Of a stretch of DNA of 6,599 nt, positions 1-5,004 are shown piece by piece. The stretch's first letter is position 1; every line of letters begins with the position of its first letter. A model generated the notes under the pieces. That model was not told where the DNA came from and ran no database searches. It worked only from the letters and a program-made list of their open reading frames with translations. The translations under genes were made by a program, and so were the position numbers. Source of the stretch: a bacterium UBP18_UBA7526 (lineage in GTDB: Bacteria > UBP18 > UBA7526); assembly GCA_002478245.1 (NCBI GenBank), contig DLMW01000049.1, positions 2,674 through 9,272 on the forward strand, written 5' to 3'.

Positions 1-350
1 ATCAAAGAGACTACCCCCACCATGCCGAAGGCGCCTACCCGGCTGTCTCTCATAATTTTTAAAATCTCTTCTCTCGATCTTCCGCCAGCAAGCCCATCGA
101 TAGTGTCGATAAAGCCATCGATATGTAAGGCTCCGGTCAGGATGATTGAAGAAACGATGGTTAAGGCATCCGCTATGAGAGGCGCCAGAATAATGGAGAA
201 GCCCCAGTTAATCAGGACTAAGATCCCACCCAAAATCAGCCCCACGATGGGGAAGTAGGCCAGGGACTCTCCCAATTTTTTCTCATCTTTAGGAAATTCC
301 CCAACCGGGATTCGAGTTAAGAATCGCAGAGCAGTTAATAAACCCATCAT
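1..350 (-). CDS. cobS: Adenosylcobinamide-GDP ribazoletransferase (cobalamin-5'-phosphate synthase), N-terminal part, cut by window edge
   Basis: Integral membrane enzyme that joins adenosylcobinamide-GDP to alpha-ribazole (or its phosphate) in the last assembly step of the cobalamin nucleotide loop. The visible 116 residues, roughly the first half of a usual ~250-residue CobS, carry the family signatures: FLTRIPVG near residues 10-17, the aspartate-rich metal site HIDGFIDTIDGL at 76-87 (D78, D82, D85), and MRDSRVGAFG at 100-109. Hydrophobic membrane segments lie at about 33-48 and 52-74. Two tandem ATG codons (350 and 347) are possible starts. GGAGGAG at 359-353 is better spaced for the second, which would make the first residue M2. 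The first ATG overlaps the cobT stop in an ATGA, so the two genes are translationally coupled. The remainder lies beyond position 1. Identification is secure; the exact start is not. Confidence 0.95.
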   Translation of the reverse strand, partial: MMGLLTALRFLTRIPVGEFPKDEKKLGESLAYFPIVGLILGGILVLINWGFSIILAPLIADALTIVSSIILTGALHIDGFIDTIDGLAGGRSREEILKIMRDSRVGAFGMVGVVSL

Positions 351-1414
351 TTCTCCTCCAGACTTTTAGAGACTCCAGCGGATTCAAAGGTCGCCATCTG
401 GGTCAGTATCTTCACTCCAGCCTCAATGAGACTAATCCCTAAGCAGGCACCAGTTCCCTCACCCAGGCGCAGATCTAAATCTAATAAAGGTTTCAATCCC
501 ATCCTCTCCAAAATGGCCCCATGACCTATCTCAACTGAAGAGTGGCTAGCAAAGATATAATCCTTCACCTTGGGTTCTAATGCGAAGGCAATCAATGCTC
601 CAGTAGTAACGATGAAACCATCGCTAACCACTGGTATCCTGTAAGATGCCGCCGAAAGAAATGCCCCAGCCAGTCCCCCGATCTCAAATCCTCCTACTTT
701 GGCTAAAACATCTATCGGGTCTTTGGGATTAGGTTTATTCAATTCTATGGCCCTCTTAATCACCTTTATCTTATTCTCAAATATTCCATCATCAATCCCC
801 GTTCCCCGGCCAGTAACCTCCTCTACCGGTCTGCCCGTAATGACTGCGGTGATGGCACTTGAGGGCGTGGTATTCCCGATCCCCATATCTCCTAAACCCA
901 GTATGTCGACGCCCTTTTTATACTCTTCCTCAAATATCCCAATTCCGGCCTCAATGGATTTAATTGCCTCCCCCCTAGTCATGGCTGGAGACTTGGCCAT
1001 ATTCTTCGTTCCGTAACCAATCTTTTTAATTTTTAATTTTTCATTTTTAATTTTTAATTCGCTGGCTACTCCCATATCCACTACACCAACCCTTGCTCCT
1101 ATATGCCGGGCTAAGATATTTATTCCTGCTCCGCCCTTTAGGAAATTATAGACCATCTGAGAGGTTACCTCCTGGGGAAAGGCACTCACCCCTTCTTCAA
1201 CTACCCCATGATCCCCAGCCATGGTGAAGATGACCTTATTCTTTAGGGAAGGGTTCTCTTCCCCAGTAATTCCTACCACTCTTTTGGCTAATTCTTCTAA
1301 TCTCCCTAATGACCCCTTCGGTTTAGTGAGATTATCCAGTCTCCTTTGAGCCTCTTCCATTAATTCTTCATTCAAAGGCTTTATTCTTTTGATTGTCTCC
1401 TCAATCCTTCCCAT
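347..1414 (-). CDS. cobT: Nicotinate-nucleotide--dimethylbenzimidazole phosphoribosyltransferase
   Basis: Cytoplasmic enzyme that transfers phosphoribose from nicotinate mononucleotide to the lower-ligand base (classically 5,6-dimethylbenzimidazole), giving alpha-ribazole phosphate for CobS. The 355 residues match the usual family length. Visible signatures are NLTKPKGSLGRLE (28-40), MAGDHGV (65-71), the glycine-rich LGDMGIGNTTPSSA (174-187), ASHSSVEIGH (289-298) and LRLGEGTGA (315-323), in which E319 corresponds to the catalytic glutamate. The ATG at 1414 follows an AGGGGGGA ribosome-binding site about 7 bases upstream. The gene lies 76 bases after cobU and overlaps cobS by 4 bases. Residues 118-131 (SELKIKNEKLKIKK) are encoded by a five-unit heptamer repeat and form a lysine-rich segment at a variable place in the family, just before the conserved GYGTKN. 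No frameshift or missing catalytic residue is seen. Confidence 0.97.
   Translation of the reverse strand: MGRIEETIKRIKPLNEELMEEAQRRLDNLTKPKGSLGRLEELAKRVVGITGEENPSLKNKVIFTMAGDHGVVEEGVSAFPQEVTSQMVYNFLKGGAGINILARHIGARVGVVDMGVASELKIKNEKLKIKKIGYGTKNMAKSPAMTRGEAIKSIEAGIGIFEEEYKKGVDILGLGDMGIGNTTPSSAITAVITGRPVEEVTGRGTGIDDGIFENKIKVIKRAIELNKPNPKDPIDVLAKVGGFEIGGLAGAFLSAASYRIPVVSDGFIVTTGALIAFALEPKVKDYIFASHSSVEIGHGAILERMGLKPLLDLDLRLGEGTGACLGISLIEAGVKILTQMATFESAGVSKSLEEK
1025..1059. repeat. Five-unit tandem heptamer inside cobT
   Basis: Read on the minus strand from 1059 to 1025, the sequence is two AATTAAA units, one AATGAAA, then two more AATTAAA. This makes 35 bases of perfect period 7 with one substituted base in the centre unit. 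The tract is fully inside the cobT reading frame and encodes part of the ELKIKNEKLKIKK segment. Because 7 is not a multiple of 3, a change of one or two units would shift the frame, whereas three would keep it. Short heptameric repeats of this general kind are known as STRR sequences in cyanobacteria; whether this belongs to the same class cannot be told from here. Confidence 0.9.
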
Positions 1415-1459
1415 TTATATTCCCCCCTTTAGATAAGATTTGATTTGGTTTTTTATATT

Positions 1460-1473
1460 TTTCCTATAGGAAA
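1460..1473. repeat. 14-base perfect palindrome in the cobU-cobT gap
   Basis: TTTCCTATAGGAAA is its own reverse complement. It sits in the 76-base gap between the cobU stop (1491) and the cobT start (1414), within AT-rich sequence. It could be a protein-binding site, a short mRNA hairpin at the cistron boundary, or chance. No convincing promoter with proper spacing is visible beside it, so cobT is most simply read from the cobU transcript. Confidence 0.45.
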
Positions 1474-1490
1474 TACAAAGGTAAATATCA

Positions 1491-2003
1491 CTATCTAACT
1501 TTTATTGGAATCCCAGATACTACTAAATAGACCTCATCTGCTACCTGGGCAACTATCTGGTTTGCTTCCCCTGCTATATCTCTAAATCTTCGGGCTAACC
1601 TATTATCTGGGACGATGCCCATCCCTACCTCATTGGAGACGATTAAGGTGGTTGCTTTAATCTCTTTTATTCTACCTACCAGTTGCCTAACCTCTTTTAA
1701 AACATCTTTCCTACTGCTCAATAATAGATTAGAGATTAAGAGGGTAAGGCAATCCAATAGGATGACCTCGCTCTTTTTTGCTCCACGAGATAATACTTCA
1801 GTAATATCTTTCTCTTCCTCTATTGTCTTCCAGTGAGAGGGACGATTCTTCCTATGAAACTTTATCTTAAGTTCCATCTCCTTATCTTTTGCTTGCGCAG
1901 TAGCAATATAGGTAACCTTCTTACCTAATCTAGCGGCCAACTTCTGGGCGAAAGCGCTCTTGCCACTTCTCGCTCCCCCAGTGATGAATATTAATTTCCC
2001 CAT
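1491..2003 (-). CDS. cobU: Adenosylcobinamide kinase / adenosylcobinamide-phosphate guanylyltransferase
   Basis: Bifunctional cytoplasmic enzyme that phosphorylates adenosylcobinamide and then attaches GMP, producing the adenosylcobinamide-GDP used by CobS. The 170 residues are close to the usual CobU length. The P-loop GGARSGKS is at residues 9-16. The segment H50-RKNRPSHWKT matches the RPxHWxT motif, and H50 aligns with the histidine that carries GMP in the Salmonella enzyme. VILLDCLTLLISNLL (80-94) is the Walker B-like strand region, and SNEVGMGIVPDNRLARRFRD (123-142) is the strongly conserved C-terminal signature. The ATG at 2003 is preceded by GAGGT about 5 bases upstream. It is the first gene behind the B12 riboswitch and terminator, with about 100 bases of leader between the terminator and the start, so it should be expressed only when B12 is low. 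Confidence 0.96.
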   Translation of the reverse strand: MGKLIFITGGARSGKSAFAQKLAARLGKKVTYIATAQAKDKEMELKIKFHRKNRPSHWKTIEEEKDITEVLSRGAKKSEVILLDCLTLLISNLLLSSRKDVLKEVRQLVGRIKEIKATTLIVSNEVGMGIVPDNRLARRFRDIAGEANQIVAQVADEVYLVVSGIPIKVR

Positions 2004-2011
2004 TTCTACCT

Positions 2012-2043
2012 CGCTCTGACCTGAACCATATGGTTCCGCTCTG
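2012..2043. promoter_or_regulatory. 14-base palindrome flanked by a 7-base direct repeat in the cobU leader
   Basis: GAACCATATGGTTC at 2023-2036 is a perfect palindrome 20 bases upstream of the cobU start codon. On the minus strand it is bracketed by two copies of CAGAGCG (2043-2037 and 2018-2012). The position between the terminator and the ribosome-binding site would suit an operator or a small mRNA hairpin affecting cobU translation. Function is inferred from symmetry and location only; a cut-and-repair footprint or chance are alternatives. Confidence 0.4.
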
Positions 2044-2086
2044 GGTTAACAGTTTACAGTTAAAATCAAAAAACAGAAGACTGAAA
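2044..2086. repeat. Degenerate period-7 tract in the cobU leader
   Basis: On the minus strand this stretch can be cut into sevens such as TCTTCTG, TTTTTTG, ATTTTAA, CTGTAAA and CTGTTAA, with CTG or TTG recurring in register. It lies between the terminator and the palindrome upstream of cobU and contains no reading frame of its own. The periodicity is weaker than that of the cobT tract and is a visual call. Confidence 0.4.
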
Positions 2087-2101
2087 ATTTTATTCGTGTC
2101 A

Positions 2102-2141
2102 TAAAAAATCCCCAAGGCCTTTTTGAGGGAACCTTGGGGAT
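2102..2141 (-). terminator. Intrinsic terminator of the B12 riboswitch
   Basis: On the minus strand a perfect 10-base-pair stem, ATCCCCAAGG (2141-2132) with CCTTGGGGAT (2117-2108), closes a 14-base loop and runs straight into a T tract (2108-2103). It lies about 40 bases after the aptamer and about 100 bases before cobU. This is the expected place for the off-state of a transcriptional B12 riboswitch. The opposite strand has no T tract after the stem, so it acts in one direction only. Confidence 0.92.
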
Positions 2142-2181
2142 AAAAAAGTACCTCAACCTTCCCGCGAAGGCCAGTCACTTT

Positions 2182-2365
2182 AGTATCCGGCGAGGTTTCC
2201 TGGCTCTCCCCCACCTTAAACCAAACCTTCCCAGCCTTTATCAGCCAGTGGTTCTGTCTGTAATCCTACGTTAGGTTCAAGGCTCTCACCTATTTTATCA
2301 TAGGTGGGGGACCACAGTGGCGGGGCCGCTCCGGCTTCTCACCGGATTCCCTCCACCTGGATACT
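2182..2365 (-). promoter_or_regulatory. Cobalamin (B12) riboswitch aptamer
   Basis: Binds adenosylcobalamin or a related corrinoid in the nascent RNA and controls the cobUTS operon. Minus-strand landmarks: closing stem AGTATCC (2365-2359) with GGATACT (2188-2182), continued by GGTG (2357-2354) with CGCC (2192-2189) across one bulged A. The core follows: GGGAATCCGG from 2351, then a second CCGG, AGCGG, and CGCCACTGT (about 2322-2314). A long-range stem pairs CCCCCACC (2310-2303) with GGTGGGGG (2215-2208). CCACTGG and CTGGGAAGG lie between these arms. The B12 box AGCCAGGAAACCTCGCC is at 2205-2189. Relative to the familiar box, one extra C precedes GCC, and it is used in the GGTG/CGCC pairing. 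A promoter lies just upstream and a terminator just downstream. Confidence 0.95.
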
Positions 2366-2374
2366 CACATATTT

Positions 2375-2401
2375 ACCCCGCTCCGCTATGAGGGGCGGGG
2401 T
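2375..2401 (-). promoter_or_regulatory. GC-rich 5' leader hairpin ahead of the riboswitch
   Basis: On the minus strand ACCCCGC (2401-2395) pairs with GCGGGGT (2381-2375) over a 13-base loop. It falls between the predicted transcription start (about 2408) and the aptamer closing stem. It is not part of the standard B12 aptamer. It may protect the 5' end of the RNA, or its GCGGGG arm could compete for the CCCCGC in the aptamer core. Confidence 0.55.
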
Positions 2402-2414
2402 TCACCGTAATTAG

Positions 2415-2443
2415 ATACTAACACAACAAATCCCGATTGTCAA
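2415..2443 (-). promoter_or_regulatory. Sigma-70-type promoter of the cobUTS operon
   Basis: On the minus strand a perfect -35 box TTGACA (2443-2438) and a -10 box TAGTAT (2420-2415) are separated by exactly 17 bases. The predicted start is near A2408, about 40 bases ahead of the aptamer. This makes cobU-cobT-cobS a transcription unit separate from the rib/nusB/phosphatase genes upstream, although some read-through is possible. Confidence 0.85.
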
Positions 2444-2483
2444 CCCCTTTACTCTTTAAAGTATCACTTAGAGCATAAAGGGG
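2444..2483 (-). other. 40-nt imperfect hairpin between the phosphatase gene and the cob promoter
   Basis: On the minus strand CCCCTTTA (2483-2476) and TAAAGGGG (2451-2444) form a perfect 8-pair stem. Inside it, CTCT/AGAG and AAGT/ACTT add pairs around a GAT loop, with small bulges. It begins 5 bases after the phosphatase stop and ends directly against the -35 box. There is no T tract after it, so it is not a typical intrinsic terminator. It may stabilise the 3' end of the upstream mRNA, weaken read-through into the cob operon, or bind a regulator. Confidence 0.55.
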
Positions 2484-2488
2484 CAGGG

Positions 2489-3100
2489 TTAAATTTTTAA
2501 ATGGGGGGTATCATCCTGGAGCAGAACTTTCGCACTCTTACTCTGATATTCGATGACCGAGATTCCTCCATTACTGGTAATCGTCTTCCACCAATTATTG
2601 AGTCCCAGACCCAGCGCATCCAGGAGGACGATGCGGATCGGCCCTCCATGAGTAATAATGGCTATTCTTTGGTCTGGATGGTCACTAAGGATCTTCTTTA
2701 CCGTAGATCTTACGCGTTCTGCTAAACCTCTAATACTTTCTCCTCTGGGGATCTTAATCTTAGAAGGCTCTTTTTCCCACCCATCGAGAAGACCCCCCCA
2801 CTCCCTTTGAACCTCATCATGCGTCTTCCCCTCCCAATCACCAAAATCAATCTCTCTCAATTGGGGGAGGATGTTTATCTTCAAGGAGTGATAACGATTT
2901 ATGGCTTGGGCTGTGTATCTTGTCCTCTTTAAGTCGCTAGCGTAAATGGCATCTAGAGGCTCGTTTCTTAATCTTAGGGCGATCTCCTTCGTCTGCCTCT
3001 TCCCCTTGCTTGTCAAAGGCGTATCCCTATGCCCCTGGTATCTTTTATGCCGGTTGTAAGGTGTCTCCCCATGCCTTATCAAAATTAGGGTGGTGCTCAT
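2489..3100 (-). CDS. Histidine phosphatase family protein (CobC / phosphoglycerate mutase-like)
   Basis: Phosphatase of the RHG histidine phosphatase superfamily, 203 residues. Visible catalytic parts are RHGET at 9-13 (H10 would be the phosphorylated nucleophile), PLTSKGKRQ (28-36), SDLKRTR (55-61, with R59 in the phosphate pocket), LREIDFGDWEG (81-91, with E83 as probable acid), GES (120-122) and THGG (150-153, second catalytic H151). Lying beside cobU-cobT-cobS, the natural guess is alpha-ribazole phosphatase CobC, which removes the phosphate from alpha-ribazole phosphate or cobalamin phosphate. However, the gene is upstream of the B12-controlled promoter and 23 bases after the PHP gene, so it belongs to the rib-side transcript. 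A broad-specificity phosphatase or a flavin-pathway role is therefore possible. A GAGGGA ribosome-binding site precedes the ATG at 3100. I withhold a gene symbol because this superfamily is often mis-assigned. Confidence 0.9.
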   Translation of the reverse strand: MSTTLILIRHGETPYNRHKRYQGHRDTPLTSKGKRQTKEIALRLRNEPLDAIYASDLKRTRYTAQAINRYHSLKINILPQLREIDFGDWEGKTHDEVQREWGGLLDGWEKEPSKIKIPRGESIRGLAERVRSTVKKILSDHPDQRIAIITHGGPIRIVLLDALGLGLNNWWKTITSNGGISVIEYQSKSAKVLLQDDTPHLKI

Positions 3101-3123
3101 TTTATCCCTCAGCCAGTCTGTTT

Positions 3124-3987
3124 CTATTTGCTTAGCTTGAATTTGGCTTCCTTTAATCTTTCTATGATTTCATAGGGAGCCTTCAGCTTTCCGATGCGCG
3201 TCTCTCCCTTTACCCTTCCGTGGCAGTCACTCCCTCCCGTAACTAAGAGACCATACTTCTGGGCAAGGCTTACGTAGTAACGGGCAATAGCGGGAGGGTT
3301 TATAGCATCATAGGCTTCCAGACCCCTAAGCCCATTCTTTACTAAATAGGGGATAAGCTCATCGACCTTTGTCCCTGCGGGATGGGCAAGAACCGGGATA
3401 CCCCCAGCCCTCAGGATAATATCTACGGCCTCAGAGGGTTCTAACTTATACTTAGGAACAGAGACCGGACCTCTACTTCCCAGATACCGCCAGGAAGCCT
3501 CTGGGATATTTGAGGCATATCCTTTCTCAACCAGAACCTGGGCGATGTGGGGCTTACCGATGGAACCCTTTCCCGCAATCTCCTCCACCCTTTTAAAATC
3601 GATCTCTATCCCTAAACCCTTTAGCCTCTTGACCATCTCCTCTGCCCTCTCATACCTTACTTTTCTAAAAAGAGCTAGTTTCTTCTGGAATTCTTCGTTA
3701 TTGCAATCCATATAGTAGCCCAGGATGTGAACCTCCTTCTTTCCATAATCACCGGAGAGTTCTACTCCCGGGACGATCTCCAATCCGTACTTAGAGGCGG
3801 CTTGAAACGCTATCTCGATTCCCTCCGTAACATCATGGTCTGTTATCCCGATTGCTACCAATCCCTTTCTGTGGGCATACTCTACTACCTCTTCAGGAGT
3901 AAGCGCCCCATCCGAGATGGTAGTATGGATATGAAGATCTACCCCACTCCTATGTATAGGGAAGGGGTCAACATACCTTTCGGACAT
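3124..3987 (-). CDS. PHP-domain metal-dependent phosphoesterase (TrpH/YciV-like)
   Basis: Predicted cytoplasmic phosphoesterase; characterised relatives are the 3',5'-nucleotide bisphosphate phosphatases and the RNase AM group. With the chosen start the protein has 287 residues, typical for the family. It carries a full set of PHP metal ligands: DLHIHT (17-22, H19 and H21), SDG (25-27), TDHD (49-52), the GVEL glutamate E76, H87, H147, LAHP (H202) and GSDCHG (252-257, D254 and H256). An in-frame ATG at 4080 would add 31 residues but would overlap 44 bases of nusB and encode an unconserved-looking basic tail. The ATG at 3987 has AGGGG about 6 bases upstream and starts shortly before the first motif, so I prefer it. 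The gene sits 49 bases after nusB and 23 before the histidine phosphatase, probably in one transcript. The true substrate cannot be told from the sequence. Confidence 0.9.
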   Translation of the reverse strand: MSERYVDPFPIHRSGVDLHIHTTISDGALTPEEVVEYAHRKGLVAIGITDHDVTEGIEIAFQAASKYGLEIVPGVELSGDYGKKEVHILGYYMDCNNEEFQKKLALFRKVRYERAEEMVKRLKGLGIEIDFKRVEEIAGKGSIGKPHIAQVLVEKGYASNIPEASWRYLGSRGPVSVPKYKLEPSEAVDIILRAGGIPVLAHPAGTKVDELIPYLVKNGLRGLEAYDAINPPAIARYYVSLAQKYGLLVTGGSDCHGRVKGETRIGKLKAPYEIIERLKEAKFKLSK

Positions 3988-4036
3988 ACTCTTCCCCTGC
4001 TTCGAGCTACAGGTCTCAAGTTTCAACTGCAGCCTG

Positions 4037-4447
4037 TTACTTCTTGCTCTTCTCGTGGGCGACCCTATCCAGGAGGGCATTGACGAACTGGCTGGATCTC
4101 TCTGTGGAGAACTTCTTGGCTAATTCTACCGCTTCATTCAGACTTACCTTAATGGGGATATCTGGGCAATAGAGGATCTCGTAGGCTCCCAGGCGAAGGA
4201 TATTTCTATCTACAATGGGCATGCGTTTGATCTCCCAATGTTTAGCATAGCGAGCTATCTTCTCATCAATGGCCTTGAGATTCTCCTGGGCGCCTTTTAC
4301 CAGTCGATTGGCAAATTCCTTTATCTCTCTGGGATGTCTATGAAGGAACCAGAAGGTCTTCAGAGTCCCTTTTAGATCCTCCTGGCTACTATCCAGCTGG
4401 AAGAGAATCTGCAAAGCCAGTTCTCGGGCCCTATGGCGTCTGCTCAT
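4037..4447 (-). CDS. nusB: Transcription antitermination factor NusB
   Basis: Small all-helical RNA-binding protein that, with NusE (ribosomal protein S10), binds boxA RNA and supports antitermination in rRNA operons. The 136 residues are the usual length. The N-terminal SRRHRARELALQILFQLD and the C-terminal stretch from IVDRNILRLGAYEILY through IPIKVSLNEAVELAKKFS to SQFVNALLDRV are characteristic. An upstream TTG at 4459 is in frame, but it overlaps the GGAG that is well spaced (6 bases) for the ATG at 4447, so the ATG is the better start. It follows ribH by 53 bases; ribH-nusB adjacency is widespread in bacteria and occurs in E. coli. Confidence 0.96.
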   Translation of the reverse strand: MSRRHRARELALQILFQLDSSQEDLKGTLKTFWFLHRHPREIKEFANRLVKGAQENLKAIDEKIARYAKHWEIKRMPIVDRNILRLGAYEILYCPDIPIKVSLNEAVELAKKFSTERSSQFVNALLDRVAHEKSKK

Positions 4448-4466
4448 AAATATCTCCAATAATGTG

Positions 4467-4494
4467 ATCTCGTTTACAGTCTACCGTGAACCTT
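4467..4494. repeat. Possible degenerate period-7 tract in the ribH-nusB gap
   Basis: On the minus strand the gap reads in sevens as AAGGTTC, ACGGTAG, ACTGTAA, ACGAGAT, with AC/AA starting each unit and G or GT recurring in register. It is short and imperfect, and worth listing only because similar periodicity occurs in two other gaps and inside cobT. No clear promoter is seen in this 53-base gap. Confidence 0.3.
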
Positions 4495-4500
4495 CTAGCT

Positions 4501-4971
4501 TTATTTCTTCAGTTGAGAGAAGAGGTCAGCCATCTCGATAGCGGTAATGGCTGCATCCCGTCCTCTATTCCCTTCCTTTGTTCCTGCCCTCTCGATGGCC
4601 TGCTCTATGGAGTCGGCAGTAATCACCCCAAAGATGGTAGGAACACCGCTAGAGAGGCTAATGGAGGCTATCCCCTTTGCGACCTCACTCGCTACATACT
4701 CAAAGTGGGGAGTAGTCCCCCGGATGATGGCCCCTAAGCAGATTACAGCGTCAAACTCTTCGCTCTTTGCCATTCTGTCTGCCGCATAGGGGATTTCAAA
4801 GGAGCCGGGCACCCGGGCCACGGTAATATCCTTCTCATCTGCTCCATGGCGCAGAAGGCCATCCAGTGCTCCCTCTAAGAGCCGCTCACTAACGAACTCA
4901 TTGAACCTGGCCACTACTATACCAAATCTTTTCCCCTTTGCCAAGACCTTCCCTTCATAGGTCTTCGCCAT
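4501..4971 (-). CDS. ribH: 6,7-dimethyl-8-ribityllumazine synthase
   Basis: Penultimate enzyme of riboflavin synthesis: condenses 5-amino-6-ribitylaminouracil with 3,4-dihydroxy-2-butanone 4-phosphate to give the lumazine; family members form pentamers or 60-subunit shells. The 156 residues are the normal length. Motifs are ARFNEFVSERLLEGA (21-35), VPGSFEIP (54-61), LGAIIRGTTPHFEYVASE (79-96, with catalytic H89) and the phosphate-binding region SIEQAIERAGTKEGNRG (121-137, with R128). An in-frame GTG at 4980 would add three residues, but it is part of the GGGGGTGAG ribosome-binding site serving the ATG at 4971, so I use the ATG. It follows ribBA after a 104-base gap filled partly by period-7 sequence. 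Identification is secure. Confidence 0.97.
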   Translation of the reverse strand: MAKTYEGKVLAKGKRFGIVVARFNEFVSERLLEGALDGLLRHGADEKDITVARVPGSFEIPYAADRMAKSEEFDAVICLGAIIRGTTPHFEYVASEVAKGIASISLSSGVPTIFGVITADSIEQAIERAGTKEGNRGRDAAITAIEMADLFSQLKK

Positions 4972-5004
4972 TTCTCTCACCCCCTTTTACCCCCGGATTA
5001 TCAC

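Noticed and set aside
22..258. Plus-strand open frame antisense to cobS, and other plus-strand frames at 699-1016, 3727-4083 and 5986-6327
   Set aside because: They lie opposite well-identified minus-strand genes, show no family motifs and have no credible ribosome-binding context; they are shadows of codon bias.
1005..1062. Frameshift or assembly error in cobT at the AT-rich repeat
   Set aside because: The frame is uninterrupted and the family motifs on both sides (VVDMGVA before, GYGTKN after) are in the same frame, so the gene is intact as given.
1930..2214. 94-codon minus-strand open frame running from the riboswitch into the start of cobU
   Set aside because: It covers the B12 box, the terminator and the P-loop region of cobU in another frame; its translation shows no recognisable domain and the RNA elements explain the sequence.
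2444..2483. Hairpin after the histidine phosphatase as an intrinsic terminator
   Set aside because: The stem is good but no T tract follows on either strand; it is reported as an inverted repeat of unknown role.
3988..4080. N-terminal extension of the PHP protein to the ATG at 4080
   Set aside because: It would overlap nusB by 44 bases and add a basic, unconserved-looking segment; the ATG at 3987 has a better ribosome-binding site and gives the normal family length.
4448..4459. TTG start for nusB and similarly the GTG at 4980 for ribH
   Set aside because: In both cases the alternative start lies in the purine-rich ribosome-binding site of a nearby ATG that gives the usual protein length.
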